Shown here piece by piece: positions 1-13,103 of a DNA stretch of 64,000 nt. A program made the position numbers and the translations under genes. Position 1 is the first letter of the stretch, and every line of letters begins with the position of its first letter. Origin of the DNA: Brachycybe producta (lineage: Eukaryota; Arthropoda; Diplopoda; Playtdesmida; Andrognathidae). The notes beneath the pieces were generated by a model. That model was not told the DNA's origin, did no database searches, and saw nothing but the letters and a program-made list of their open reading frames with translations. The stretch lies in contig JAUPFP010000128.1 of assembly GCA_036925085.1 (NCBI GenBank), positions 62,001-126,000 on the forward strand, in the 5' to 3' direction.

Positions 1-759
1 TCAAACTATTGTCAAGACTTACCCAATGATTGCCAAAACGATTTTTAAATATTAAAATAAGTCAATAAAACCATAAAAAACTTAAAACTGAAGTGACTTT
101 TCCTGAGTCACCAAACGACCAAAAACGAAAGTCTCCCTCCTTAACTGAAAGACTAGCGAGGGCGTAAATAGGCAATATATTGACCTAGTCCTCCCGGGCC
201 AGATAAAATAAGTGACTTAGCCAATCACTTAAGATACGAACAATAACTCGCTTCGTATATCCGGGCAAAAAAGGTCCGTCACAACATAGGACTTCAACTT
301 TCTTCCTTCTTTGAAATTTTATTATTTTCTCTTTTAATTTGTTTTGCCTCGTTTTTTTGCTTGTTCATTGATCTGTTATTTTAAATTTAATTTTTATATG
401 TTAATTCATCTATTACCAGCTTCACGGGCCATATTCGCCTTTTGCCAACTTACCTCCATAATAATGATAAGAAAAATAGCGATAGAAACTCGTGTGCATG
501 AAATGGATACGACCTATACAAAAGCATAATAAGTGACATGGCACAAGTTTTTCACCATATTTGTACCAATGAAATACAATTGATTGCCAGCTTTCAAACT
601 TAAAAAAGCTATTCAATTATAAACAATATATTCAAATGTCTTTTCTGTTCTTTTGTCACAGCCAAACAAGACAAAGAGATTGCAATATTCCGTGTGTCTG
701 TATATGAATACCGAAAAATACTTCTTTTTAATGGACTTTACAATTATCAATAAAAAAAA

Positions 760-823
760 CACTTGTCTTTGTCAATCATCCTCACCTAATCACGCAACCA
801 GATGTTAAATTATTCGTATATAA
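760..823 (+). promoter_or_regulatory. Promoter of array gene 1: conserved upstream block and TATA box
   Basis: The block begins CACTTGTCTTTGTCAATCAT and runs into TATATAA at 817-823, about 120 bp before the start codon at 944. Nearly the same block and TATA box precede genes 2, 4 and 5. Gene 6 keeps only the TATA-proximal part and gene 3 has a variant. Conservation across paralogues that have diverged elsewhere supports a core promoter with a proximal element. The transcription start is inferred, not seen. Confidence 0.7.
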
Positions 824-943
824 TAAGCCTATCATTCCGAATTATTAACCCACACTTAAGTCATTGAGTTTTCTCTCAACTGTTTCTATATCACTGAAAA
901 TTGTTTAAAGATTTATTATTTTCAGAAATAATACCAACTTATT

Positions 944-3900
944 ATGTCTAGTTTCAAAGTATTTTTAATAATTAGTCTCATACTATTGGTGCTCACAGAT
1001 GAAGCGGCTAGTGATAGTAAGTATATTCATTTAAATCTATTATAAAAGGTAATGTTTTCCATGTGCACCCTTTTTCTAGTCTAATTCGGATCATTTTTTC
1101 ATGCTGAAAATACAATTCAAATCAGTACATTTATATTTTTTACAACACAGAACCGCGAGGGAAGTGGAAAAAGGTTAACACGGAAATTGAAGGGAACAGG
1201 AACATTTTTTTTGCGTTAATATAATTTCTGAACAGCTGTGTTTTTTCTTTCCAAATCTGATTATTCTGTCTTTCAGATAACAAAACTAAGAGAAATATGA
1301 ATGCGTTTTCCAAACTAGAAGGGTAGTTTGATCAATTATTGGTATTTTCATGTTGACATTCTTTAAAAATAAGTTTTTCACGTGAGTCTCAAAATAATCC
1401 AACTTTTTAAGAAGAGGATACATTTTAATTTTCGTCTATAAACGTTTATTTTGTAAGATATCAACATGAAAATATAATTAATTGATCGAACTACCCTTCT
1501 AGTTTCGAAGACACATTCAAATTTTTAATTTTGCACCTGAAAGACTGTTTGAAAACAGCTTTTCATAATTCACCTTAACGCAAAAAAATATTCTGGTAAC
1601 TTAATATTTCCTATTAAACTATTTCCACAGTATTTTAAAACTTTAGGGCGGTTCTGTGTTGGACAAATCTATTAATTTCTATTGTATTTTCACCAATGAA
1701 GAAAAAAAAACAAAACAAATTACCCTTCTAGTCTGAAAAAGTTAAGACAAAAATACATTTCATAAAAAAAAATTAAAAACGTAATCTCATTCGTGTAACA
1801 TCCCCGTTTCCGTAGGGTTAGTAGAGAGATCTCTACTAGCCATCTAGAAGTGTCGAATGGATGTTGATGATTAAGTCTTTCGGTCTATTGGCTCCTGTGT
1901 TGCTACTTAACCACCAGGGACACAAGGGTCGGTACCTCAGGAGACCTGTGGTAGAGAATATTGTAGAGATGTCGTCTTACACTCGGCTGCTGGAGACTTC
2001 GTTGTCCGGTGGAAACATCGGCTATGTGGCGGCTATAATTCTAAGTCCCACTCCCATAAAATGACTGAGTCCACACATTGAATTCGTATGTTGAAAATGC
2101 TCTTTTATTCAATAAACAGAGAGTCCTGTAGATTGAGAGATATCGCATCGGTCTTGCTAGGTCTTAAGCATAAAGACGGTCTGTCCTCTCAATCTACAAC
2201 CTCTTGTATTTATACTCAAAATACAATACAAACATCTGATTATGATAACAAAGGCCCCAGGTGTGTCCAAGTCTCTTGGACACACTCGGACCTAGAAGTG
2301 AGCTATCACTTCACTAAAACGAAAACATCTATAAGATGTATAAAACTATAACAATACAGAAGGATCTTCGTTGATCCTTCTTCAAACGATAACAATACAA
2401 TTTAATTACGAAAAGGACTTCTGTATCCTTTTCGTCACACTTGACCGGTGTTTCACTGGCCAAAAGTTCTATATCGTCAATTCTTCTAGGAATTATCCTA
2501 TAAGAATTGACGATACAATTCATTTGCCGTCTTTTCCTCATCCTGTAGGGTAGGGAGGTATCGTCTGGATAACCTCCCGCCCACCCCCAAGCATGAGGTG
2601 AAACCCATCGATCAAAATACTTAAAACTACAGGGTGTTTCAATACAACAACGAATTCTGACGATGAATTCGTTACACCCCCAACTAGTTTATAAGCACGT
2701 CCCTGTGCTTCCAAAAATAAGACCTTGCAAAAATACCCGTTGGTATAAAATTTATGCATGCAGTAAAAATACAAAACGAAAAGTATAAAAATACTAGAAA
2801 TGTGTTCCGAATAAATGCAAGCGTGCATAAACAAAACAAGTATGTAAATACTCAAAACGATAAACACAAGTATAAAATAGTATAATAATAGTATAAGTCC
2901 AAGGCCTCTAGTAGTCCAAAATGGCTCATCCTTGAGCAGGATCTTCTTTGCTCCTGCGCAAGTCTCTTTGCAGAAGGATGGCGGTTTCGGCAGACCTTCG
3001 GTGACTTCGGTGACTTTTGCGTTCCTCTGCATGACTGCTGGTCTCGTCAAAAAGGATGTAGGTCCAGGAGACGTTACAGAAGCCCTAGGACTCCCAGGAG
3101 CTTCCATATTGCTCCTGGCGGTAGTCTTCGGCTCCGTTACTTAGACGTCGTCCTTGTATGTTGGCCCAGGCTCACGAGGGCGGACATCCTTCAGTTTTAC
3201 TCGATTATTTGGCCCATGATGAGAGAAGCTGTGGACTTCCAACCATAATTGATTCCTCAGGCCTCTGTTGAGTCGGTTTCGTTTGACGAGAGGCCTTCGT
3301 TGCCTCCAACGCCAAACTCCGCGAACCAACAGGTCTTCTGTGAGACCTGAGTTGGCAATCTCGACTGGAAGGGCAGCCCCTTATTTTCCATAAACCAGCC
3401 ATCGTAATCGCACACGATGGTAAACCAAATTTGCATAAGTAAAACAAAACTTTTGATGCTTTCCGTAATCGAACGATAGAAATTTTCACAATTTTCCACG
3501 ATGGATGGGTGAAAACTTTTCAAAACAAAAAGATGATGAGAAATAGTGCCTGTACATGTGCTCAACACATGGGCAAAGCTGTCAGTGATGAAGAACATAA
3601 ACAATAGGACCCGGATCCATAGTGGTGCGAGGCTAGTTGACATTTCACTGAATGTATCCCTCCGCCCACGTGTTTCTTCCATGCTTGGTAGCGTCATTGA
3701 CCGCTCCCTGTTTACTTCCTCATTTGGGACGTCATTTCCATCTGTGGCGTCACTTGCATCGATATCATCGTCCATATTTGTTGTTCCATCGATAATTTCC
3801 GCGTTTTTCAGCTCCGTTTGAAATTCCATCGGCGAAGTTTCATCTTTTTCGTCGATTTCCATCGTTTTTTTAGGAATTTCGCTGATTTCTTCAACCAATC

Positions 3901-6900
3901 CAATGGTTTCCATGGTAAAATTCGTCTTGTTACCATATTCTCTGGTGAATTTCATCGCATCTTCGCCAGGTAAGTATGAGAATTGCTGCTGGTTATCGTC
4001 TGCTGCCATTTTTCTTCTAATCTCGACGTTACGGTCAGAATGCTTTCGGATTGCTTTCGTAAATATCTTAATTTCTTCTTCATCCTCAGAAGACTCGATC
4101 CAAGCATTTTGGCATCTGCAGTATCCACAACATCTCTTCTTACGCGAAGGTAAGTTCTTTTTCTTGACAAACGCTGTCATTTCTTTTTCTTTTGCAGGAT
4201 CCGATTCGGATTCTTCTGGCGATGAGTTACCCATGGACTCCAGGGTGTTTCCAGTCGTTGGAACATTGGGTCCGTCCTTTTGGTAAGTCTCATATAGTGG
4301 TCTCAGGTTTGCAACGTTTACAGAGTCCTCCACTAATCTTCCAGCTCGATTCTCGTAACTCAATCAGTATACGGTGTCCGATACCTTCGACACAATCGTA
4401 TATCCCTGTCTCCATTTCGTTAAGAACTTCTTGTTCTGTCCAGGCCTGATTCGCATGTCTCGTACAAGTACTTTCTGTCCGATTTGGTACTCGTAAGGCT
4501 TCTTATGCCTTTGGTCGTAGTACTTCTTTCGACGATCATGTGCTGCTTTCAGGTTCGCCCTGGCTGTTCTTAGTTCCTCTTCTTGGCGTGCTTCCGCATG
4601 TTGTCGAACGTCCACGAGGTTTCCTGCCCCGTTATCCACGATAACTGGTCGTTCTGGAACTAAGGTGTCCACTTTAGTTCTGGGCTCCCTCCCAAACATG
4701 AGTCTGTACGGCGTAAACTTCGTGGATGAATGTACAGATGAGTTGTACGATTCCAAAACCATCCAGTTTCGTTGCTCAATCAGTCTGGTTCTTCGCAGGA
4801 GTCAGATACTTTTTCATAGTCTGAATAATGCTTTTATTCGTCCTTTCGGCGAGACCATTACTTTGCGGATGGTATGCAGTTGTTGTTTCGTGCTCTATCT
4901 TATTTATTTTCAAGAATTCTTGAGTGTTCTTCGCAACAAACGGCGTCCCTCGATCCGAAATGAGTTTCTCTGGTATCCCGAAGATTCTCCTTACGTCTTT
5001 TGCAAGGAAGTTCATTACGATTAGTGCGGTAGTGCTTTTCACTGCTTTAGCAACGCAATATCGAGTGGCGTAATCGACTACCAACAAGATGTGCTTGTTT
5101 CCTCCAACCGACGGTACTAATGGTCCAATGAAATCCATTCCCCAGCAATCACAAGGCTTTCCAATGGGCATTTCTTGAAGGAACCCTTCAGGTTTCTCCG
5201 TACCCAACTTGTGTAATTGACAAATCTCACATGAGCGCACATATTCGAATATGTCGTGCTTCATGTTATTCCAATAAAATCTTTGCCTGGCTCGATTCCA
5301 GGTCTTAGTTTGTCCTTCATGACCAGCATCGGGCTCGTCATGGCATAATCTCATTACTTCTGGGATGAGATGTTTTGGAACCACATTCACGAGTGTGGGT
5401 ACGGAACTTCCGTGAAACACACAAGCGAACAACTTGTCGTAATCGCAAAACAACTTATGAAGAGGTGACTCTGGTTGGTTACGCAACTCCTCACGAATCT
5501 TCAAAATCTCTGGGTCCAATTTTTGCTCCACCTTCCAATCCCATTGTAAGGTTACATTAAAGATCACACTGTCATCTAGGTCTTCCGCTTCTGGGATGGC
5601 CTTCCAGTTAACAGGCACTCCTGCTGGATATCTCGAGAGGCAATCGGCTTCGATGTGAAGTTTCCCCTCCTTGTAGATGATTTTGTAGTCGTACTCCTGC
5701 ATTAGCAGCTGCCAGCGACCAAGTCTTCCTTCCAGACGTGCTGCAGTTTTCATGTAGCATAATGCGTGGTGATCCGTCACAATTGTAAAGGGCTTCTGGA
5801 ACAGGTACGGCCGGAACTTGGTGACTCCATAGATTACTGCTAGGCACTCCTTATCCGTCGTACTGTAGTTCTTTTCCGCGTCCCTTAGAACTCTGGAGAC
5901 ACTTCCAATGATCTCCTTTCTTCGTTTATCCTCTGACTTCTGGTACAGCATGGCTCCAATTCCGTATCCACAGGCATCAGTATGCATAAATATTGCAGCC
6001 TTCGGATCATATACGGCAACTAATGGAGATTTCGACAACATATTCTTTAGCGTGCGGAATGCATTCTCGCAGTCAACTGACCATTCGAACGGTATGTCTT
6101 TACCCGTAAGGTCTGACATTGGCTTCGCTATGTTGGCAAATCCAGGTACATGCTTTCGATAATAACCCGCCAATCCAAGGAAACTTCTGATTGCGGTTAC
6201 ATTGTCAGGAACTGGGAAGTTCTTTATGGCGACAACCTTATCTGGATCTGGCCGAATTCCATCAGGCGAGATCAGGTGTCCCAAATACTTCACTTCTTGG
6301 AATCCAAAGAAGCATTTCACTGGATGCAACTTCAGGTTTGCTGTCCTCAGCAGGTCCAAGATAGTTCTCAGTCTTTCCAAAAATTTGTCGAACGTTCTTC
6401 CAAACACTACGATGTCGTCAAGGTAGACAAGGCACGTTTCCCATTTGTGCCCGGCGAGTAGGATGTCTAATGCACGTTGCATCGTGGCAGGAGCGTTTCG
6501 GAGTCCGAAAGGCATTCTTACGAACTCGAACAACCCTCGATGAGATGTAAATGCGGTCTTCTCGATGTCGCTTTCTTCCATCTCGAACTGCCAGTATCCA
6601 CTCTTCATATCCAGTGTTGCGAAGTAGCATGCTCCTCTCATGGAGTCTAATGCATCATCAATCCTCGGTAATGGATAAGTGTCTGCCTTTGTAATCGCGT
6701 TCAACTTCCAATAATCTACACAGAAACGGTAGGAGCCATCCTTCTTCTTTACAAGGACGATGGGCGATGCATACGGCGATTTCGATGGCCTTACAACCCC
6801 AGATTTCTTCATCTCCTCTAACGTCTCATCAATTACGATGCGTTCCCCAGGCCCGCATCTTCGTAACGTGTCTCGAACAGGTAAATTATCTCCAGTTTCG

Positions 6901-9900
6901 ATCTTGTGTTTGGTCAAATTCGTAGCTCCCAGGTCCTTAGATGAAAAGGCGAAGATCGGTTGGAACTCCTTCAGTAGGATCGTCAACTCTTCTCTTTGAT
7001 CATCTGTCAGTTCAGGACCAAGTTGAATTTCTTTTTCAAAATCAACGGATGCTTCACCGATGTCTCTAAAGTTTTCCTCCTCGGAAACTTTGCAGGCTTG
7101 CTCTTCTTCTAATTCTTCTAGAAGTTCGAAGTGTCCAATAGTCTCGCGGTCTCCAATCCCCACGGACTCCAGTGTGGTATTCAGGAGTTGGACTTCCAGT
7201 TGTGATGTCCCATTCCCTTGTAGCACACTGCTGGCCACAACGATGCCTTTTCTATTAAAGAGACTATCGTTCGTTTCAATCATGAGTACTTCGTTTTCCT
7301 CAATGATCCGCCCTGCAGCTACTTTGAGGTTCAAAGCCTGGCCCGGATTTAACGTAATCCTTCCTTGGGCTTTTACGCAGCTTTCCTCTCTAGCTTTTAT
7401 GGCATAGGAGTTATCCAGATGGCTATTCCGAGCACATCCCTCCTCTTTTAACTCTTTGAAGAAATTCCAGGGAAGGCTACTACGCGCACTTCCTTTCTTC
7501 AACAATTCTCGTGTTCCTTCGTAGAACATCTCATTAGCAAAGTAGATCTTGGAGGTCTTCATGGAAATGATGAGATCAAATGCAGCTCCCAGGTCTCTCC
7601 CCAGCAGTGCTTCTCGTTTTCTATCTATGATGAGCATCCTTGCCGTTACATGCTTTCCGTTCAACTCGAACGTTGGCCACAACTGACCAAGTACTTTAAT
7701 CGGTACCCCTCCTACTGCGCCTAATGCAGGTGCGTTCCGGATTGGTCCATATCGAAGTCCGTACTCTTTGGCCATTGTGCCTGACAAGATAGTGAACCCA
7801 GTTCCGCTATCCGCCAAAAATCTAACTGGTGTTCCGTCAACCTGAATGGTAATCTTGGCAACACTCATCGGGCTTAGTATCTCCTACCTCGATGAGTTCG
7901 CATGAGGTGAGTAGGCTGTCTACAGTGGTTTCAACACTCTTTCGACAACAAGCCTTACTCCTCAATAAATCTCCAACTTCAACGGATTCAATAACCTCGC
8001 TGTTCGCAGGGATCCTGCTGGTATCATCTCCTCTACTGATAGCTGCGTTTACAATAGCCTTCTTGGATTTCCTAGCATCAGTTTCGGCCTTGCCCCAGGC
8101 AATAACATTGGATGTTACATCTTGAGGGATTTCCTGAGCAACATTGCTTATCCCCGGTATACACGCCGCAGAATTCTGTTGGGTCCTTCCCTCAATTCCG
8201 TTTGGCACCGCAGAATTCTGTTGGGTCTCTCCCTCAATTCTGTCTTGATGAACTCCAGTTTCCATGGCTTCCACAATTCTCTTTGCTTCCTCCAAGCTAT
8301 TCGCGTAAACTACCATAGCTTTCGTAGGTGACCAGATGATGGGTTCCGGAAATATCTCCTCGATGATTTCTCCCCTTCGACCAGTATCCTTTCGCAGCTT
8401 CTTATATTTTCGTGAATTCCGTTGTCGTTTTCCATTCGTAATGCTGACTAACAACTCCGACGATTGCTCAGGGAGTCCTTGAGTGTCCAAATCACATGGT
8501 CTCTTCGGTGCTCCAGCCTTTGGTCTAGTTGTGGCGACATTCGAAATGCCGACTAACAACTCCGACGATTGCTCAGGGAGTCCTTGAGTGTCCAAATCGC
8601 ATGGTCTCTTCGGTGCTCCAGCATTCCGTCTAGTTGTAGTGACATTGGTAGCTTCGCTCACGCCCCTATTCCCCCAACAAAGCTTTGTCCACAATGCTTT
8701 GGGAATTGGCGATCGCTGTTTCGTTTCGATTTTGTCGTTTTCCAGAGGGTTTTCCGTTACTAAAGGGCGGTAGGCCCCTCTTTACTGCCACCCTTTCTAG
8801 TTTAAATCAGCCGGGTTTTCCTCTCGCAGGAACTTCTTCTGCCCGTTCTCGCTGACAACAAAATACTGCTGGCCATTTTTTCCAGTGGCCATTCCATGTT
8901 GAACAAGTCCAACGGTTCCATCCGCGACTACTCTCTTTGGGCAGTTTCTTGCGAAGTGACCCTTCTCGTGACAGTGATAACACTCTACTGTGCTGAGATC
9001 TTTCAGGGTTTTACTTCCATCTTGCGTTTGCTGACCATTGTAGTTCTTCTTCTGCGGATATCTTTGGTTCCATTTCCGACCTTGTTGCTGATTCGAGTTC
9101 TGGTTGGTCTTCTGTTGCGCTTGATTATTTGAATTTAATGGAGTCGAGTTGTTCGTTGGGTCCGCTTGATCTTGAGTAACAACCGCGTAAGAACGTCCTC
9201 CGTCCATTACTGTTTGTGTCGGTTTGGCATTTTGGCGTTGGTTATTCTTCTGTGGACCCTTGGAGACCTGGGTCGTTGCTTGTTGACCCATCGTTCCTTC
9301 CGGTATCCATAACCCATCAGCCATCAAAACTTCCTCGGTATCCTTGTTATATGTCGTGTACAGCTTCAGATTGCTATTCGGCGCATTCTGTGTAGCATTA
9401 CGTATAATCGGATGAAGTTTCTGCCGAAATTCCACAATCCGGTATTTGTCGGTTACCCCCGGTAACACTTTTCTACTCAAGTCAAGGTAGCGACCCAAAA
9501 ACTGATTGGTGTCCTCTCCTTTCCTTTGGAGCATGGTATCCAACCTCAGCTTCAGTTGCACTAACTCGTCTCGACGTCCAAATCTTTCAATTAACTCGCT
9601 CCGTATGAAGTCCCACGTGGTCTTTCCTCTATTCTCTTTATAGAAATTGGATAACCAACGTACTATGTCCCCTTCTACCGCTTTACGTAGGTAGTAGGTC
9701 TTGTGGACGTTGCTCCAGTCCTCCAGATCTGCGATACTCTCGTAGTCCTCCAGAAAGGTGTATACAGACGTCAATCCTTTGAAGGTCTCCAGATTCCGGA
9801 GTGGGTGAAGACTTCCCATCCAGCTCCTCACACGTCCGATGACGATTACAAATTGGATTTCCTTCCAGCTCTTCTACGCTGGGATCCTCACTTGTTAGGC

Positions 9901-11514
9901 TTTCATCCTCTAGCTGGTCCGGGTTCTCTCTCCGTAGAATAGGAGTCTCAGGTAGGCGACCTCTCTGGGTCCCTCCACTCTTCTTCAGCATGAGCGGCGT
10001 CTGGAATACATTAACCTGTCTTAGGTTTTCAGCGTGGGCCGACGAGGGCTCCTCTTCAGTGTCCAATCCAGGAATCACTGTATGACGCTGAGATTCAGCG
10101 TGGGCCGACGAGGGCTCCACTCCGGTATCCACTTCTCGGACTACCGTATGACGCTGAACTGTACTTACGCCACGCCCGCTCCGGAGTTGCATTGATCCTG
10201 ATGGTTGCTGGGCTTCGTACCAGGCCATCAGTCTCTCCCGTCTTTCAGCACTTAGATTTTGAAGGATACCTTCAAGCGGATCTTCTCCATCCATTTGATT
10301 TGTATCGTCCTTCTCCCGTGTCTTCGACTTCGATTTCGGTCTGCCTTTCTTTCCTTTACCACCTGGTGTAACTCCGACATCATTGGTATTCTCTACTGGA
10401 TCTGTAGTGAGGTACCCCGCACCTCCACCATTTTGTAACATCCCCGTTTCCGTAGGGTTAGTAGAGAGATCTCTACTAGCCATCTAGAAGTGTCGAATGG
10501 ATGTTGATGATTAAGTCTTTCGGTCTATTGGCTCCTGTGTTGCTACTTAACCACCAGGGACACAAGGGTCGGTACCTCAGGAGACCTGTGGTAGAGAATA
10601 TTGTAGAGATGTCGTCTTACACTCGGCTGCTGGAGACTTCGTTGTCCGGTGGAAACATCGGCTACGTGGCGGCTATAATTCTAAGTCCCACTCCCATAAA
10701 ATGACTGAGTCCACACATTGAATTCGTATGTTAAAAATGCTCTTTTATTCAATAAACAGAGTCCTGTAGATTGAGAGATATCGCATCGGTCTTGCTAGGT
10801 CTTAAGCATAAAGACGGTCTGTCCTCTCAATCTACAACCTCTTGTATTTATACTCAAAATACAATACAAACATCTGATTATGATAACAAAGGCCCCAGGT
10901 GTGTCCAAGTCTCTTGGACACACTCGGACCTAGAAGTGAGCTATCACTTCACTAAAACGAAAACATCTATAAGATGTATAAAACTATAACAATACAGAAG
11001 GATCTTCGTTGATCCTTCTTCAAACGATAACAATACAATTTAATTACGAAAAGGACTTCTGTATCCTTTTCGTCACACTTGACCGGTGTTTCACTGGCCA
11101 AAAGTTCTATATCGTCAATTCTTCTAGGAATTATCCTATAAGAATTGACGATACAATTCATTTGCCGTCTTTTCCTCATCCTGTAGGGTAGGGAGGTATC
11201 GTCTGGATAACCTCCCGCCCACCCCCAAGCATGAGGTGAAACCCATCGATCAAAATACTTAAAACTACAGGGTGTTTCAATACAACAACGAATTCTGACG
11301 ATGAATTCGTTACTTTCGTTTACCTTGGAAATCTTTAACAAGAAAATATCAATGACTAGTTCTCGTTTGTCAATTCATAGAATGCACGGATGCTGGACTA
11401 CCGCGGACCAAATACTGTACCGATGCTTGTAGAAGAACACTCATAGATGCAATACTTGGTTTTACATATGGATGCCAAGACGGAACAGATCCAACCCTCT
11501 GCACTTGTCATTAA
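944..11514 (+). CDS. Array gene 1: secreted CS-alpha-beta (defensin/toxin-like) peptide, two exons
   Basis: Exon 1 (944-1016) encodes a 24-residue hydrophobic leader starting MSSFKVFLIISLILLVL and ends one base into a codon before GTAAGT. Exon 2 (11381-11514) follows a CAATTCATAG acceptor in matching phase and ends in TAA. The total is 68 residues. The mature part has six cysteines spaced C-x10-C-x3-C-x14-C-x8-C-x1-C. The CxxxC plus CxC signature is that of CS-alpha-beta defensins and arthropod toxins. The C3-C4 loop is longer than usual for the fold. Poly(A) signals (AATAAA) follow the stop. The roughly 0.85-kb original intron is now over 10 kb because an LTR element inserted in antisense. 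Whether it still splices is unknown. Secretion and the fold are well supported; antimicrobial versus venom role cannot be decided. Confidence 0.85.
1094..1706. repeat. Foldback (large inverted repeat) filling the intron of gene 1
   Basis: The left arm contains a CATGCTGAAAATACAAT stretch, then CACAGAACCGC, then GAAGGGTAGTTTGATCAAT. The right arm contains their reverse complements in reverse order: GATCGAACTACCCTTCT, GCGGTTCTGTGTTGG, and ATTGTATTTTCACC. The arms meet near 1405. The same structure occupies the introns of genes 2 to 5 and, shortened, gene 6. It looks like an old foldback MITE fixed in the ancestral intron, and the pre-mRNA should form a long imperfect hairpin. Confidence 0.75.
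1794..2676 (-). repeat. LTR (3' LTR of the minus-strand element)
   Basis: This repeat matches 10434-11314 almost exactly. It starts TGTAACATCCCCGTTTCCG and ends GAATTCGTTACA. Several short internal inverted repeats, such as the GGATCTTCGTTGATCC region, probably form hairpins in the transcript. Confidence 0.93.
2677..4363 (-). other. 3' region of the LTR element: additional ORF and 3' untranslated part
   Basis: Downstream of the integrase C-terminus the element carries an acidic, Ser/Glu-rich open stretch (about 4360-3260 on the minus strand). It has one hydrophobic segment resembling a membrane span (WIRVLLFMFFITDSFAHVL). Some Ty3/gypsy lineages carry an envelope-like ORF here, but no furin site or fusion peptide was recognised, so I do not call it env. 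The part nearest the LTR holds no convincing gene. Confidence 0.5.
4364..7868 (-). other. Pol region: protease, reverse transcriptase, RNase H, integrase
   Basis: In minus-strand order, a retropepsin with an ADSGTG active site lies near 7810. The reverse transcriptase spans about 6870-6250, with the YLDD catalytic motif near 6430. RNase H starts with TDACGYGIGAML near 5960. An integrase zinc-binding segment (H-H-C-C, ending CEICQLHK) lies near 5350-5200. The integrase core and basic C-terminal part follow. These motifs are diagnostic for Ty3/gypsy Pol, a polyprotein that copies RNA to DNA and inserts it. Confidence 0.92.
8797..10483 (-). other. Gag region of the LTR element
   Basis: The region encodes a hydrophilic N-terminal part, then a retrotransposon-gag-like helical domain. 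A glutamine/asparagine-rich linker and a CCHC zinc knuckle (CYHCHEKGHFARNC) near 8975 follow. This is the usual Gag layout, with the knuckle packaging the RNA. A Ser/Pro-rich part between Gag and protease (about 8690-7870) holds two near-identical 90-bp tandem copies around 8440-8620. Confidence 0.85.
10434..11314 (-). repeat. LTR (5' LTR of the minus-strand element)
   Basis: This is the near-identical partner of 1794-2676. Immediately inside it, on the minus strand, lies TGGTGGAGGTGCGGGGT. That string reads as the complement of a tRNA 3' end (…CCACCA) and so is the likely primer-binding site. The same string follows the LTR of the other element at 54897, so both probably prime from the same tRNA. 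Confidence 0.92.
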
Positions 11515-11722
11515 TTTTTCAAATATATGTCCATTTTATTGAAATAAAATTTAATGCTATTCAAAGTCGTTGACTAATTTAGTATGCAATAAAGTGGAAC
11601 GCTTTGAATTATTTGCAAATATGCTGTAAATTTTACATTTATTATCCAGTTTCCATGCAGACCGGTTTAAACACCACAAAACTCCTTTCTTGATATTTTA
11701 TTTACAGAAGCGAGTAGCCTAA

Positions 11723-11990
11723 CACCCCGGTGGCTGAATGAAAATAACCTCCACTTGTGGTGCTGGGTGGGGGGTCCCGGGTTCGAATACTGGTTGGAGA
11801 ACGGCTGTTGTGTTGTCTTTCATAATTTCTCCGTCATAGCGGAGTTGCCATCAGGTAGGGCAGCCGGTCGTAAAAGACATTTCGCCAAATCAGAGTCGCA
11901 TCTTTCATCATTCATCATCATCATCATCACCATCATCAATTTAAACGACCCCTCTCCGTGCAGGACATGAACCAGGAAAACAAGCAGCAG
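11723..11990 (+). mobile_element. tRNA-derived SINE, copy in unit 1
   Basis: The head is tRNA-like: GGTGGCTGAATGA resembles an A box and GGGTTCGAATACTGG a B box, about 50 bp apart. A conserved body (GGCAGCCGGTCGTAAAAGAC) and a (CAT)n stretch follow. Copies occur at the same distance after all six array genes, so this insertion was in the ancestral unit. The exact 3' end is uncertain because the unit sequence continues conserved beyond it. Confidence 0.75.
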
Positions 11991-13103
11991 CAAATACATG
12001 CGCAACCATAATTACATGTTTGGACAGCTTCACACGGACTACTTCTTGTTACTGTGACATACCGCCACTTAGTGGTTGACACTGCTTGCTTCACATGAAC
12101 CACCACTGAAAACAATGCAATGTTGTATTGCATTCCACTGGTATGACCTTGATCACCAATGACAAACAGGCAGTGTTTGCCACTTGTGGTTCGACTCGAG
12201 TCTGTGGTGCACAAATAACAGTGCTGGTGGCTCGTGTGAACACCCCCTTTGCAATCAAGGGTCCAAGCAATGTTTAGCCATTTTATGGGGCGACACAACC
12301 TGTCCTCGGCATTTATTATAGACATTTATTATACATATTGTATTGAATACAATATGATACTTCTAATATTTAAAAAATTTCTCTGCGACGTTGCACCGAT
12401 TATTGAACGCCACGGGGTCCACGCCGACGCCGATTTCATTTGGCCATCGACTTCTACCTATACATTACACCCAATAAACCTTAATGGCCGCCTTTACCTA
12501 GCCTTCTTCGTGTATGTATAATAAATAAGGCAATAAAATGCTAGATTGAGGCTAAATGAGTCCCCATCGAAAGAATTTCCATTTGTGTTCATACCTAAAA
12601 TGTAATTTCTTACCTGAAATAACCAAAAGCCAATAAAGAGACCGAAAAGAACTCACTTAAAAAAGTAAACTTAAACGAACTTCACAGAAACGAGACACAC
12701 GTTGCTATTAGCCTCTCTCTTTCTCTCTTACATAACTTATGTCTTTGGCCTAAAAAGAACTAAAAACTTGTCCGCCATTAAAAAGTTCTTCTCAAACGTC
12801 GAAAATTTCAGATGAATACAGTTCAATACACCGGTTGCATGAGAAATTGCACAAAAAAAACGCATAATGTACGTAAAATATAACACAAAATGAAACCAGT
12901 ACATTCAAACACTGCACAACAGCAACAAACAATGGCGGACACAGATGTGCGCGCCATCTAGTGACTAGAGTTGGTCAAGGCCGTGACACAGAATAAAATG
13001 TTCTAGGGAAACTTGATCATTTTTGTGGCAAGAGTTTCCTCTGCGCATGTGCGGCGGCGGCGGCGGCACCACAGAATTTATTTGAAGTTTCTCTCTTATT
13101 TTG

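Larger units (their letters stand above)
1794..11314 (-). mobile_element. Ty3/gypsy-type LTR retrotransposon, young, inserted in gene 1 intron
   Basis: The element is bounded by 880-bp LTRs beginning TGTAAC and ending GTTAC, with a short target duplication close to ATTCG/TTTCG. The paralogous intron of gene 2 shows the uninterrupted site near 17511. Read on the minus strand, the order is Gag, protease, reverse transcriptase, RNase H, integrase, then a 3' ORF. Protease before RT and RT before integrase is the Ty3/gypsy order. The LTRs differ at only about three places, so the insertion is very recent and younger than the duplication of genes 1 and 2. Long coding stretches persist and the element looks nearly whole, with perhaps two or three breaks. 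Confidence 0.93.

Noticed and set aside
2538-3107. A 189-residue ORF with a hydrophobic segment near the 3' end of the first LTR element, possibly an envelope fragment
   Set aside because: It runs into the LTR and shows no signal peptide, cleavage site or glycosylation pattern; not enough to call env.
11729-11792. tRNA gene suggested by A-box and B-box matches
   Set aside because: No cloverleaf or anticodon arm can be drawn and copies share a non-tRNA body; it is a SINE head.
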